Shown one piece after another: positions 45,755-54,183 of a DNA stretch of 64,000 nt. The translations under genes and the position numbers were made by a program. The notes below the pieces were generated by a model. It was not told the DNA's origin and ran no database searches. It saw only the letters and a list, made by a program, of their open reading frames with translations. The stretch spans positions 183,831 to 247,830 of the forward strand of contig NZ_BCRM01000002.1 of NCBI RefSeq assembly GCF_001552595.1, written 5' to 3'. Within the stretch, counting starts at the first letter, position 1; each line of letters begins with the position of its first letter. Source of the stretch: Rhodococcus erythropolis NBRC 15567. Its GTDB lineage: Bacteria > Actinomycetota > Actinomycetes > Mycobacteriales > Mycobacteriaceae.

Positions 45755-46402
45755 ATGCGACTGACACATTTTGGCCATTCCTGTGTGCTCGTGGAGTTGA
45801 ACGGATCGAGAATCCTCTTCGATCCCGGCAACTTCTCGCACGGATTCGAAGGCATCACCGGCCTCGACGCCATCCTCGTGACACATCAACACCCCGATCA
45901 CGCCGACCCGGCGCGGCTACCCGAACTGGCCGAAGCGAACCCCGACGCGGTGCTGTACAGCGATCCGCAGACGGCTGAGAAGCTCGGTGGGCGCTGGACG
46001 GGAGTCCGGCCGGGCGACCGGTTCAGCATCGGCGACGTCGAGGTGACCGGAACCGGCGGAGAGCACGCGATCATCCATCCGGACCTACCGATGATCGACA
46101 ACACCGCGTTCCTCCTCGGCGACGCCACCAACCCGGCGCAGTTCATGCATCCCGGCGATTCCCTCTACGTCCCCGAACAGAAGGTCGACGTTCTTGCCCT
46201 TCCCGCCGCCGCACCGTGGCTCAAGATCTCGGAGGCCATCGACTACCTCCGCGCGGTAGCGCCGCGCGTCGCGGTTCCCATCCATCAAGCGATCATCCGC
46301 GACGAAGCCACAGGCATCTTCTACGGTCGATACTCGGAAATGGCTGCCGACGGTACCGAGTTCCGAGTTCTCGGCGAGGAGTCGAGCGTCGAAGTCGCCT
46401 GA
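45755..46402 (+). CDS. MBL-fold metal-dependent hydrolase
   Basis: The 215-residue protein has a metallo-beta-lactamase fold like the UlaG/UPF0173 group. Metal ligands are in HFGHSCV (about 5-11), VTHQHPDHADP (about 44-54, the HxHxDH motif), GGEHAII and the C-terminal VPIHQAI. The substrate is unknown. CATACT (45742-45747) lies 7 bases before the ATG and no Shine-Dalgarno is seen, so the start is probably leaderless. A longer upstream frame was discarded. Confidence 0.85.
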   Translation: MRLTHFGHSCVLVELNGSRILFDPGNFSHGFEGITGLDAILVTHQHPDHADPARLPELAEANPDAVLYSDPQTAEKLGGRWTGVRPGDRFSIGDVEVTGTGGEHAIIHPDLPMIDNTAFLLGDATNPAQFMHPGDSLYVPEQKVDVLALPAAAPWLKISEAIDYLRAVAPRVAVPIHQAIIRDEATGIFYGRYSEMAADGTEFRVLGEESSVEVA

Positions 46403-46410
46403 TTCAGTCC

Positions 46411-47772
46411 TCACGCACTCACATCGACGATGATCCAGCCGGTGCTCGTCCCACCGGCTGCGTCGGTGAGTGTGTAGAGAATCCTGTCGGTGCCTGTCTT
46501 CGTTCCGGCCTCGAACACCACTTCGCCGTTTTCGAGCTTTGCGGTGCCACCGAGAAGTGACGTCGCCTCGACCCCGGTTACCTTGATCGAATCTCCGTTG
46601 CTGTCATGATCATTCGCGACGGCGTCGACGGTGACTGTGCCATCTGAGCGGACCTGCGCGGTGTCGAGTGCGGCGTACGGCGGGATCGGGCTTGCCGTGT
46701 ACCGACCGACGTCGTCGAGTCGATCCGAGGCCACGTCCGCGGCATCGACGATGGCAGCAAATTCGGTGCCGTCGAAGCGCGAGAGGTCGTTGCCGTTCAT
46801 GATGGTCGATCCCTCGGCGCCGCCGCCGTGATAGTCGTCGGCGTAGAAGTTGTGGCCCAACTCGTGGCGGAGAACGCGGCTGAAGTTGCCATCGGGCTCG
46901 GCACCGACCTGTGCGTAGCTGTGATCGAGCTCGAACGTCGAGTAGTAGGCATTGCCGCCACCGGAAGCGCAGACGACAGTCGCCTGATCGACGCTCGTCC
47001 CGACCTGATCGGACCACAGACCTTCCAACTGGTCGAGGTTTTCACAACTGCTCGAATACGGGTCACTCGCGGCATCGGCCCGAAGGACAACCCGACCCAG
47101 GATCGGCCGAATTCCGACGTCTCTGATCCAGATGGCAGCGGTTCGGGCCATTGATTCCTCGGCCCGATCCAGAGCGACGGCGGGACTGCCTGCGCCGTGC
47201 GCGGAGTACCACTCGCCACTGAGATCCAATCCCACCACGAACTGCTTCACCGTCTTGCCGACGCTTGCGGCCGAGGCCGACGCAATAGAGGTGTTCGGCC
47301 ACTTGGGTTTTGCGTCGATCGGCGCCGTGCTGCGACCGACCACGTCGGATCCCACGAACTCGATCGAAGCACCACGATCGAAAATCACCTGCCCGCGAAG
47401 TGTTCCGGCGGAGTCGACGATGGCGGAGACGATTGCGTCCGGACGCCCTTCCACGCTGCCGATGTACGAACGGGGCGCCGGGATCACCACATCGGTCAGC
47501 TCGCCGCCGTTTTCCTGTACGGCCATCGAGAAGTCGGATCCCCGCAGATTCATCTTGTGAAGCCGCAGTGTGAGTTGCTCACCTTCGTCGTCGACAGTTG
47601 CGGTGCGGGTGCCTTCGCTCGCACCACCGTCGACACCGCCCGTCGGCAGCGTGTGAACCACGCCGGTCGGAGCGGCAGACGCAACTGCCGGGACGATTGC
47701 AGCACAGACGACTGCGCCCACAGCCAGAGCGACAAGACCTTCGGCCGACTTGGAGAACCCTCGTGCGCGCAT
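46411..47772 (-). CDS. Secreted zinc metalloprotease with C-terminal cadherin-like domain
   Basis: The 453-residue protein has a Sec signal peptide (cleavage after AVASA, about residue 34), a pro-region and a metzincin-like protease domain. The zinc motif is HELGHNFYADDYH, followed by a candidate Met-turn TIMNGND. It departs from the usual HExxHxxGxxH: Gly at position 8 is Tyr, position 11 is Asp, and a third His comes at 13. The C-terminal 85 residues (VTVDAVANDHDSNGDSIKVT in parts, then GTDRILYTLTDAAGG) are a cadherin-like/Ig-like repeat of cell-surface proteins. A GAGG ribosome binding site supports ATG 47772. Confidence 0.8.
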   Translation of the reverse strand: MRARGFSKSAEGLVALAVGAVVCAAIVPAVASAAPTGVVHTLPTGGVDGGASEGTRTATVDDEGEQLTLRLHKMNLRGSDFSMAVQENGGELTDVVIPAPRSYIGSVEGRPDAIVSAIVDSAGTLRGQVIFDRGASIEFVGSDVVGRSTAPIDAKPKWPNTSIASASAASVGKTVKQFVVGLDLSGEWYSAHGAGSPAVALDRAEESMARTAAIWIRDVGIRPILGRVVLRADAASDPYSSSCENLDQLEGLWSDQVGTSVDQATVVCASGGGNAYYSTFELDHSYAQVGAEPDGNFSRVLRHELGHNFYADDYHGGGAEGSTIMNGNDLSRFDGTEFAAIVDAADVASDRLDDVGRYTASPIPPYAALDTAQVRSDGTVTVDAVANDHDSNGDSIKVTGVEATSLLGGTAKLENGEVVFEAGTKTGTDRILYTLTDAAGGTSTGWIIVDVSA

Positions 47773-47998
47773 GGTGAACCTCAACTTCGTCTACTAGCGG
47801 CAGATTAACTGCCCGCACTGTAGCAGCGAAAAGGTTGGGCGACGCCGTACTCGAATTCAACGTCCACTTTATGCGACTTTGACCTAATCGGCCCTACTGC
47901 CTGCAAGGAACGGGATAAATGCGAAGAGTCTGCCTGCTCGGGCAACCCGGACACACGACACCATCTCGCAGCTATCAAATAGTTGCCAATGACCGAAT
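47773..47998. other. Intergenic region before the metalloprotease
   Basis: No gene is supported here. A TACAGT -10-like element (minus strand, 47817-47822) may start the metalloprotease mRNA. The rest, up to the end of the DUF2334 gene, shows no clear terminator or repeat. Confidence 0.35.
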
Positions 47999-48703
47999 TC
48001 AGGCAGCGCCGAGTGCCTGCGACGGGGAGTTCCATCGGTATACCTGCGAGGTGGCCTCATGAAAAAGCGCGAGGTCCACAGCGTCGAGAACAGCCTGACG
48101 TGGGCCCTCGTTTCCCAACTGCTTGGCAGTAATCGACAATCTGACCAGTCCCCCACGCTTGGCGGCGCGCCCGGCTCCGAGAACCAATGCGCGACACCAC
48201 CACGGCTCGGCCTTGAAGCCCTCGCCGATACCGAAAACCCTTCCCCGCTGCAAGGTTCCACGGGTCAGATCGTGTACTGCGCCGAGGCCTGCCATCGTCC
48301 GAAAGCCGGTCTCCGGCAACACCGACATGGCACCAGGCGACGCCACCCAGCGCGGCGGTGCGAACACCCGGGTCCGAAGGCCTGCATGCTCGAGAACCCG
48401 ATCCGCAGCGAGTAGTCGCAGTTTTGCTTCGTGCTTCGACAGAGTGGCGAACTCGGCTCGACGACGCTTGGTCGCGGCCTGGTCGTAGCCGTGCAGAACG
48501 ATGGCGTCGCCGTGCTCACGACGCTCACGCAGCCAGGCCGTCGTCACCGCGTCGTCGGCCAGTCGATATTTGTCCTTCAGTCGCGGCGCCACCAGGAGCG
48601 ACAGGCGGACACCTCGAGCGTCCATCTCGTCTGCGAATCCGGCAGCGAGATAACATGTCTCGTCTCTGATTCCGGATACCGACACGATCAGTTCTGCGGA
48701 CAT
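47999..48703 (-). CDS. DUF2334/polysaccharide deacetylase-like protein
   Basis: The 234-residue protein belongs to the DUF2334 branch of the carbohydrate esterase 4-like fold. It has VSVSGIRDETCYLAAGF near the N-terminus, GDAIVLHGYDQ (about 64-74) in place of the usual HxxxH metal site, and FAPPRWVASPGAM (about 113-125). The first Asp of the NodB motif is not obvious, so activity is uncertain. The ATG at 48703 follows CGGAGT, and a CACTAT element lies 6 bases upstream. No signal peptide is present. Confidence 0.75.
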   Translation of the reverse strand: MSAELIVSVSGIRDETCYLAAGFADEMDARGVRLSLLVAPRLKDKYRLADDAVTTAWLRERREHGDAIVLHGYDQAATKRRRAEFATLSKHEAKLRLLAADRVLEHAGLRTRVFAPPRWVASPGAMSVLPETGFRTMAGLGAVHDLTRGTLQRGRVFGIGEGFKAEPWWCRALVLGAGRAAKRGGLVRLSITAKQLGNEGPRQAVLDAVDLALFHEATSQVYRWNSPSQALGAA

Positions 48704-48777
48704 ACTCCGATAGTGGCAGCTGTGGGTGAACAGCACACTGCCGCCGGATGATCATCCGGCGGCAGTTTTCAGCACAG

Positions 48778-48826
48778 CTACTAGTTCTTGAGAAGCGCGG
48801 CTACTAATTCTTGGGAAGCGCGGCTT
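48778..48826 (-). repeat. Tandem duplication of the gpx 3' end
   Basis: The last about 22 bases of the glutathione peroxidase gene, including its stop (CTACTAATTCTTGGGAAGCG, 48801-48820), are repeated just downstream as CTACTAGTTCTTGAGAAGCG (48778-48797), a 23-base period. Confidence 0.75.
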
Positions 48827-49301
48827 CGATGGCGGCGACAACCTCGGGAGCGTCAGGTTCGGTCCGCGGACGGAAGCGGTTGACGACGGTGCCGTCCGGT
48901 CCGATCAAGAACTTCTCGAAGTTCCACTGGATGTCGCCCGCAGCGCCTTCGGCGTCGGCAGCCTTGGTGAGTTCGGCGTACAGCGGATGCTGGTTCTCGC
49001 CGTTCACCTCGATCTTCTCGAGGAGCGGGAACGTGACGCCGTAGGTAGTGGAGCAGAACGTCTCGATCTCTTCGGCGGTACCCGGTTCCTGCCCCATGAA
49101 CTGGTTGCACGGGATGCCGATCACGGTCAGACCGCGATCGGCGTACTCGCCGGCCAGCTTCTCGAGCGCCGAGTACTGCGGGGTCAGTCCACACTTGGAT
49201 GCCACGTTGACCACGAGCACGGCACGGCCGTCGTATTCACCCAACGAGGTGGGCACGCCACCGAGGGTGTTGATCGCGATGTTCTGTACTGGAGTTGTCA
49301 T
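48804..49301 (-). CDS. Glutathione peroxidase family thiol peroxidase
   Basis: The 165-residue protein reduces peroxides. The catalytic Cys is in NVASKCGLTPQY (about 33-44), and no selenocysteine is used. Family motifs GIPCNQFMGQEPGT (with the Gln) and the Trp of IQWNFEKFLI are present. In actinobacteria, which lack glutathione, these enzymes probably use thioredoxin or mycothiol-linked systems. The 3' end is duplicated just after the stop. Confidence 0.92.
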   Translation of the reverse strand: MTTPVQNIAINTLGGVPTSLGEYDGRAVLVVNVASKCGLTPQYSALEKLAGEYADRGLTVIGIPCNQFMGQEPGTAEEIETFCSTTYGVTFPLLEKIEVNGENQHPLYAELTKAADAEGAAGDIQWNFEKFLIGPDGTVVNRFRPRTEPDAPEVVAAIEAALPKN

Positions 49302-49336
49302 AGGTCCAACTTAGCGACTCTTGCCGACTGCCAGTT

Positions 49337-49387
49337 CTCGCCCACTGCTTGTTCTCACCTACTGCTTGTTCTCACCTACTGCTACTT
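49337..49387 (-). repeat. Three 17-base tandem repeats at the end of the siderophore-binding gene
   Basis: Copies at 49337-49353, 49354-49370 and 49371-49387 follow the unit CTCACCTACTGCTTGTT, the first with two changes and the last with two. The third copy overlaps the stop codon of the gene that ends at 49382. Confidence 0.8.
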
Positions 49388-50320
49388 CGATGCTCCGAGA
49401 ATGCGATCGAGGTCGTCCAGAACGGTGAGGCCGCCGAGCGGTCCGACGCCCGTGATCCAGTAGGACATGTCGACCAGATGTGGGTTCGGGAAGAATCCGG
49501 CGTTGTCCGCCACGGCCTTCGGCATCGTGCTGGCATCTGCCGGCTTCGCGGAGGTGACCAGGATGAGGTCGGCGTTGGCTCCGGAGACGAATTCCGGGGA
49601 GAGGTCGACGGAGATCGAGTTCTCCCAGTCGCGTGCGGGAATCGTGAGTCCCGCGCATTCGAGAGTGCTTCCGGCAAACGACGTGGGTCCGTACAGCGTC
49701 AGAACGTCATCGCGTGGGCGGATGAGCTGAGCGGTCTTGCCCTCGGTGCTGTGCTTGCTCGCCACTTCCTCGCAGCGTGCCGTGTAGTCACCGAGCAGTT
49801 CGCCTGCCTTATCGGTCTTGTTCAACGCCTCTGCGACGAACTGGACGTTGTCCTGCCACGGATCGGTCTGGGTCGCCATGTAGACGGTCGGCGCGATGGC
49901 AGCGAGTTGCTCGTACAGATCACCGTGCCGCGATTCCGTTCCGACGATCAGGTCCGGGCTCAGTGCGACGATCTTCTCGAGGTTCGGCGCCGCGACGGTG
50001 CCGACCATCTCGATCTCCGCGGCCTTCTCACCGAGGTACGCCGGAACACCGGTCGTCTCGCTGAGGACCGCGGTGCCCACGGGAATCACGCCCAGCGCTA
50101 CCGACGTGTCGAGCTGAACCGGCTCGAGCACGACAACTCTCTGCGGATCCATCGGTACGTCCGTGGTTCCGCGGGCATGGGTGACCGCGTGCACGGTGTC
50201 GGCGGACTGACTGTCGGTATCCGTCTTGTCGTCACTGCCACACGCCGTTGTCGTTGCCACGATGGCGGCGAGGACAAAACCACCCAGCACGTACTTCGCC
50301 CGCGAGTTACTGCGTTTCAT
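49382..50320 (-). CDS. Iron-siderophore ABC transporter substrate-binding lipoprotein
   Basis: The 312-residue lipoprotein (FecB/FepB type, cleavage before Cys in TTTACGSDD) binds ferric siderophores outside the membrane. Family elements are DPQRVVVLEPVQLDTSVALG near the N-terminus, LSPDLIVGTESRHGDLYEQL and the C-terminal GGLTVLDDLDRILG. No permease or ATPase gene is adjacent. ATG 50320 has AGGAGTGTTGGGA upstream. An IdeR-like box at 50407-50425 in the shared promoter with the divergent gene indicates iron repression. Confidence 0.9.
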   Translation of the reverse strand: MKRSNSRAKYVLGGFVLAAIVATTTACGSDDKTDTDSQSADTVHAVTHARGTTDVPMDPQRVVVLEPVQLDTSVALGVIPVGTAVLSETTGVPAYLGEKAAEIEMVGTVAAPNLEKIVALSPDLIVGTESRHGDLYEQLAAIAPTVYMATQTDPWQDNVQFVAEALNKTDKAGELLGDYTARCEEVASKHSTEGKTAQLIRPRDDVLTLYGPTSFAGSTLECAGLTIPARDWENSISVDLSPEFVSGANADLILVTSAKPADASTMPKAVADNAGFFPNPHLVDMSYWITGVGPLGGLTVLDDLDRILGASK

Positions 50321-50406
50321 TCCCAACACTCCTGTTACCGACTGCTTTCGACCGTCAAAGCCACGCGCATTCACCACGGCTGAGCAAAGGATTCACCATC
50401 CAATAG

Positions 50407-50425
50407 TCTGGTGAGCCTAACCTAC
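50407..50425. promoter_or_regulatory. IdeR/DtxR-like iron box (site 1)
   Basis: The sequence TCTGGTGAGCCTAACCTAC matches 14 of 19 positions of the IdeR consensus TTAGGTTAGGCTAACCTAA, including the whole right arm CTAACCTA. It lies between the siderophore-binding lipoprotein and the divergent sucrase/ferredoxin-like gene. Confidence 0.7.
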
Positions 50426-50442
50426 GAGACTGGAGCCTCATC

Positions 50443-51429
50443 ATGTCTTCCCTTCCCTGCCACACCTGCAGCGACGGTGTCCTGGGGAAGGCATCTATGC
50501 AGTGCTTTCCGGAATTTGTCGCCAATCCGCAAACCAGTCGACGCCCTCACGCCTGTACACGGCAGTCGTCGACCGTCGGTGAACCGATGGTCGGTCGCGC
50601 CGGAATGACACATCTGTGGGTGTTGATCGAGCACCCAGGCCCCTGGCCGGCGTCCGCTCCTGACGACGTTCTCCCCGTCGCACTCACCGAAAAAATCTAC
50701 ACAGCGCAGGGTCGTATCCGCCTCGTGGTGATCCGGCGGCCCCGTATCCGCCGAGTCCTAACCCCGACGTGCGTACTCGCCTGGACGGACGGCACACGTC
50801 AGTGGATGCGGGAAGGGTCGGTCGACCGATACGAGGACCTGTCGGTACTGCCGTTCGAATCGATGGCCACCGGTGTGGAACCCGACTTCGGCCGTTCCCG
50901 CACGGAACCGCTCTTCGCGGTCTGCACACATGGAAAGAAGGATGCGTGCTGCGCGGAACTCGGTCGCCCGGTCGTGTCGGCGCTGAACGCGGCACAGATC
51001 GCAGATGTGTGGGAATGCAGTCACATCGGCGGAGATCGTTTCGCGGCCAACATGATTGCGTGGCCCGCCGCAGTCTATTTCAGCCGACTGGACGGCAACT
51101 CCGCAATCGATGCAGCCGAAAAATACCAAGCCGGAGAATTGGAGCTGCTGCACCTGCGCGGCCGAGCGGCACTGTCACAGGCCGCTCAGGCCGCCGAACA
51201 CGCAGTCCGACGCGTTACCGGCATCGTCGCGACGGACGCACTCGAGAGTGTCGCCGAGAGCGTCGACGGAGAACACACGACTGTCGATCTTCGATTGGAG
51301 GCGAGAGACTTTCGCGTGGTCGTTCGACCCGGCTCTCCAGGGCAGCCGTTCCGACACGATTGTGGTTCCGGAGGAACTGTCGAATGGAACGGATGGATCG
51401 TAGAACACCTTCACGAGCAATCGCACTGA
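50443..51429 (+). CDS. Sucrase/ferredoxin-like protein, possible ferric-siderophore reductase
   Basis: The 328-residue protein belongs to the sucrase/ferredoxin-like family, with thioredoxin-like [2Fe-2S] motifs. CTHGKKDACCAELG (about 165-178) and WECSHIGGDRFAANMIAWP (about 194-212) are the core. The N-terminus has extra Cys residues in CHTC, and the segment LIEHPGPWP is typical. A GGAG site precedes ATG 50443. The iron box shared with the siderophore-binding gene suggests a role in iron acquisition, perhaps reducing imported ferric siderophore, which is inference. Confidence 0.8.
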   Translation: MSSLPCHTCSDGVLGKASMQCFPEFVANPQTSRRPHACTRQSSTVGEPMVGRAGMTHLWVLIEHPGPWPASAPDDVLPVALTEKIYTAQGRIRLVVIRRPRIRRVLTPTCVLAWTDGTRQWMREGSVDRYEDLSVLPFESMATGVEPDFGRSRTEPLFAVCTHGKKDACCAELGRPVVSALNAAQIADVWECSHIGGDRFAANMIAWPAAVYFSRLDGNSAIDAAEKYQAGELELLHLRGRAALSQAAQAAEHAVRRVTGIVATDALESVAESVDGEHTTVDLRLEARDFRVVVRPGSPGQPFRHDCGSGGTVEWNGWIVEHLHEQSH

Positions 51430-51554
51430 CCATCCGATTCCGGTACAACTGCCCGGCAGGCCATCGAACCGAGATTTGCGCGGACTGACAACACTTCGAA
51501 TCAGGTCGCGATGAAGGATCGACGCCCCTGGTGATTACAGCTTGCATTCTTCCC

Positions 51555-52832
51555 ATGACCACCGCACTGACGCCGAATGCCGTTTCCCGGTCTGCAGATC
51601 CGATCAAGAGTGAGGTCGACTACGAAACACTGGCAGCAAAATTCCGTCCGATCTTCGCGGACATCGCACAAGCCGTCGTCGAACGCGAACGCGATCACGT
51701 GCTTCCCTTCCAACAGATCGACGCACTCAAGAAAGCAGGCTTCGGCGCCGTTCGGGTGCCGACAACACACGGTGGATCCGGCGCGAGCATCCCGCAATTG
51801 ATCCGGTTACTAGTCGAGTTGTCGAGCGCCGATTCCAACATCACCCAGGCACTGCGCGGTCATTTCGCGTTTGTCGAAGACCGACTGGTCGCCGACCCCG
51901 GGCCTGAGCGTGACACCTGGCTCCGACGCTTCGCGGAGGGACAGTTGGTCGGCAACGCGTGGACCGAAATCGGCGACGTTGCATTGGGCGAAGCCAACAC
52001 CAAGGTCTCGCCCGCACCCGATGCCGACCATTTCCTGGCGAACGGGGCAAAGTTCTACAGCACGGGTTCCATTTTCGCCGACTGGATCGACCTGTACTCG
52101 CAGCGCACCGACACCGGCGCATTCGTGATCGCCGCAGTCGAAGCGAGACAACCCGGTGTCACACACAGTGACGACTGGAACGGGTTCGGCCAGCAGACGA
52201 CTGGCTCCGGCTCGTCCGTCTACGAGAACGCAATAGTCCAGCCGGAGAACATCTTCGACTTCTCGACGCGATTCAAGTACCAGACAGCGTTCTACCAACT
52301 TTTCCATCTCGCCACTCTCGCCGGCATCGCCAAGGCTGCGACAACCGAGATCTCTCGTCGAGTCGCCTCTCGTACTCGAACCTTCAGTCACGGCAACGCT
52401 CCGAGATACGCGCAGGATTCGCAGATCCAGCAAGTTGTCGGCGAGGTGTCCTCGGCTGCCTTTGCAGCCGAGGCCGTGGCGCTGCACGCAGCACAGTCGT
52501 CCCAATGGGCATACGAAGCCGCATTCTCCGGCTCGCCGGAGGAAGAGAAAGCTGCCAACATCGCAGCCGAAATCGATTCGGGGCGAGGGCAAGTCGCCTC
52601 GATCGGACTCGTCGTTCCGGCCACGGCCAAGATCTTCGACGCACTCGGTGCTTCCGGAGTGAGCCGCGACCTCGATCTCGATCGGTTCTGGCGCAACGCC
52701 CGCACCGTGGCCAGTCATAATCCGGTCGTCTTCAAATCCAAAGTTGTCGGCGACTACGAAATCAACGGAACCGAACCGATTTACGTGTGGGCCATCGGGA
52801 CTGCACCGACCGAAAAGGATGTACAGGCATGA
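51555..52832 (+). CDS. SfnB/DszC-like flavin monooxygenase (acyl-CoA dehydrogenase fold)
   Basis: The 425-residue protein has the acyl-CoA dehydrogenase fold of flavin-dependent monooxygenases such as SfnB and DszC. LKKAGFGAVRVPTTHGGSGAS (in two parts, about 62-82), GNAWTEIGD and the C-terminal GASGVSRDLDLDRFWRNART support the family. These enzymes use reduced FMN from a separate reductase to oxidise organosulfur compounds. Its end overlaps the next ATG by 4 bases, so the two paralogues form an operon. ATG 51555 has no clear ribosome binding site. Confidence 0.85.
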   Translation: MTTALTPNAVSRSADPIKSEVDYETLAAKFRPIFADIAQAVVERERDHVLPFQQIDALKKAGFGAVRVPTTHGGSGASIPQLIRLLVELSSADSNITQALRGHFAFVEDRLVADPGPERDTWLRRFAEGQLVGNAWTEIGDVALGEANTKVSPAPDADHFLANGAKFYSTGSIFADWIDLYSQRTDTGAFVIAAVEARQPGVTHSDDWNGFGQQTTGSGSSVYENAIVQPENIFDFSTRFKYQTAFYQLFHLATLAGIAKAATTEISRRVASRTRTFSHGNAPRYAQDSQIQQVVGEVSSAAFAAEAVALHAAQSSQWAYEAAFSGSPEEEKAANIAAEIDSGRGQVASIGLVVPATAKIFDALGASGVSRDLDLDRFWRNARTVASHNPVVFKSKVVGDYEINGTEPIYVWAIGTAPTEKDVQA

Positions 52833-54052
52833 CCGTGACCAGTGAAACCGAAGTCTTCGTCGGCGTTCCCGACACATCCGAAGGCTGGATCGACCGCGCT
52901 CGCGAGGTGAGCAACATCCTTGCCGCCGACGCACTCGCCCGCGACCGAGCCGGCGAACCACCGTTTCGAGAAGTTCAGCTGCTCAAGGACAGTGGTCTGG
53001 TGACACTGCTGGGTCCGATCGAGTTCGGCGGCGGTGGGCAGCGATGGGAGACCGCCTACAAGGTGGTTCGGGAGATCGCGCGCGCCGACGGCTCCATCGG
53101 GCAACTGCTCGGGTATCACTACCTGTGGGCATGGGCAGCCAGATTGGTCGGAACCGATCCGCAGATCTCCGCTGTCGAGGAGCTGTACACGAGCAACCGA
53201 TTCTTCTTCGGCGGCGCAGTGAATCCTCGAGATACGGACCTCACCGTCGTGGACCGCGGAGACACCCTGGTGTTCAACGGTGTGAAGTCGTTTTCCACCG
53301 GCGGACGAGTCACCGACCTCACGGTGCTCGAAGGAATCATCGACGGAACTGCGACGCATGTGTTCGCTATCGTGCCGACTGCTCAGGACGGCATAGTCTT
53401 CCGCGGCGATTGGGACAACCTCGGGCAGCGCCTCACCGATTCGGGCAGTGTCGAGATCAACGACGTCGAGGTCGACTGGGCAAGTGCGGCAGGCTTTGTC
53501 GACAAGGAATTCCAACCTCTGGTCTACAACACCCTGAACTTCCCCGCGATCGAGATCGTGTTCGCGAACTTCTACCTCGGGATCGCCCGTGGCGCACTGG
53601 ACACTGCGGCCGAGTACACCCGAACCCGTACGCGTCCATGGCCGTACGGCGGTGACAACCGCGAAATCGCAACCGACGAGTGGTACCTCCGTGAGGGCTA
53701 CGGCGACTTGCAATCGAAGCTGTGGGCGGCGGAGGCCTTCGTGGATCAGGTCAGCCGTGAGGCCGACGCCGTGCTCCACGATGCTCGCGAAAACCTCACC
53801 GAGCAGGCTCGCGGCGACCTCGCCGTACGCATCGCGGCCGCAAAACTTCGCGCCGCCGACGTCTCCTTGGAGATCAGCAACAATATCTTCGAACTGACCG
53901 GTGCCAGAGCCACGTCCAACGATGTCGGCCTGGATATCTACTGGCGCAACATCCGGACGCATACCCTTCACGATCCGCTCGCGTACAAGCGCCGTGAAGT
54001 CGGTAGTCGTTTTCTGACCGGCGAGATTCCCGAACCCACCTGGTACACATAG
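52829..54052 (+). CDS. DszC-like flavin monooxygenase
   Basis: The 407-residue paralogue of the gene before it shows the same fold. REIARADGSIGQLLGYHYLW (about 87-106) and the C-terminal GLDIYWRNIRTHTLHDPLAYK are characteristic of DszC-type dibenzothiophene or related sulfur-compound monooxygenases. The catalytic base Glu of true acyl-CoA dehydrogenases is not at its usual place. The start overlaps the first gene as ATGA with AAGGA upstream. No flavin reductase is adjacent, so FMNH2 must come from elsewhere. A terminator hairpin follows. Confidence 0.87.
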   Translation: MTVTSETEVFVGVPDTSEGWIDRAREVSNILAADALARDRAGEPPFREVQLLKDSGLVTLLGPIEFGGGGQRWETAYKVVREIARADGSIGQLLGYHYLWAWAARLVGTDPQISAVEELYTSNRFFFGGAVNPRDTDLTVVDRGDTLVFNGVKSFSTGGRVTDLTVLEGIIDGTATHVFAIVPTAQDGIVFRGDWDNLGQRLTDSGSVEINDVEVDWASAAGFVDKEFQPLVYNTLNFPAIEIVFANFYLGIARGALDTAAEYTRTRTRPWPYGGDNREIATDEWYLREGYGDLQSKLWAAEAFVDQVSREADAVLHDARENLTEQARGDLAVRIAAAKLRAADVSLEISNNIFELTGARATSNDVGLDIYWRNIRTHTLHDPLAYKRREVGSRFLTGEIPEPTWYT

Positions 54053-54064
54053 CACCCACGAACA

Positions 54065-54103
54065 GAAAGAGACCGTCGCACGGTTGGTGCGGCGGTCTCT
54101 TTC
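54065..54103 (+). terminator. Terminator after the DszC-like operon
   Basis: The arms 54065-54081 and 54087-54103 pair over 17 positions with one G-T wobble and a 5-base loop. The stem ends in AAAGAG/CTCTTT, giving a short T-run on the mRNA. Confidence 0.75.
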
Positions 54104-54183
54104 ATCGTTACGACCAGGATCACTGATCGTAGATCGGGTTCCGCGCCTGCTGTGCGGTCAAACGTTCAGGAGAGCGGAAGTAT

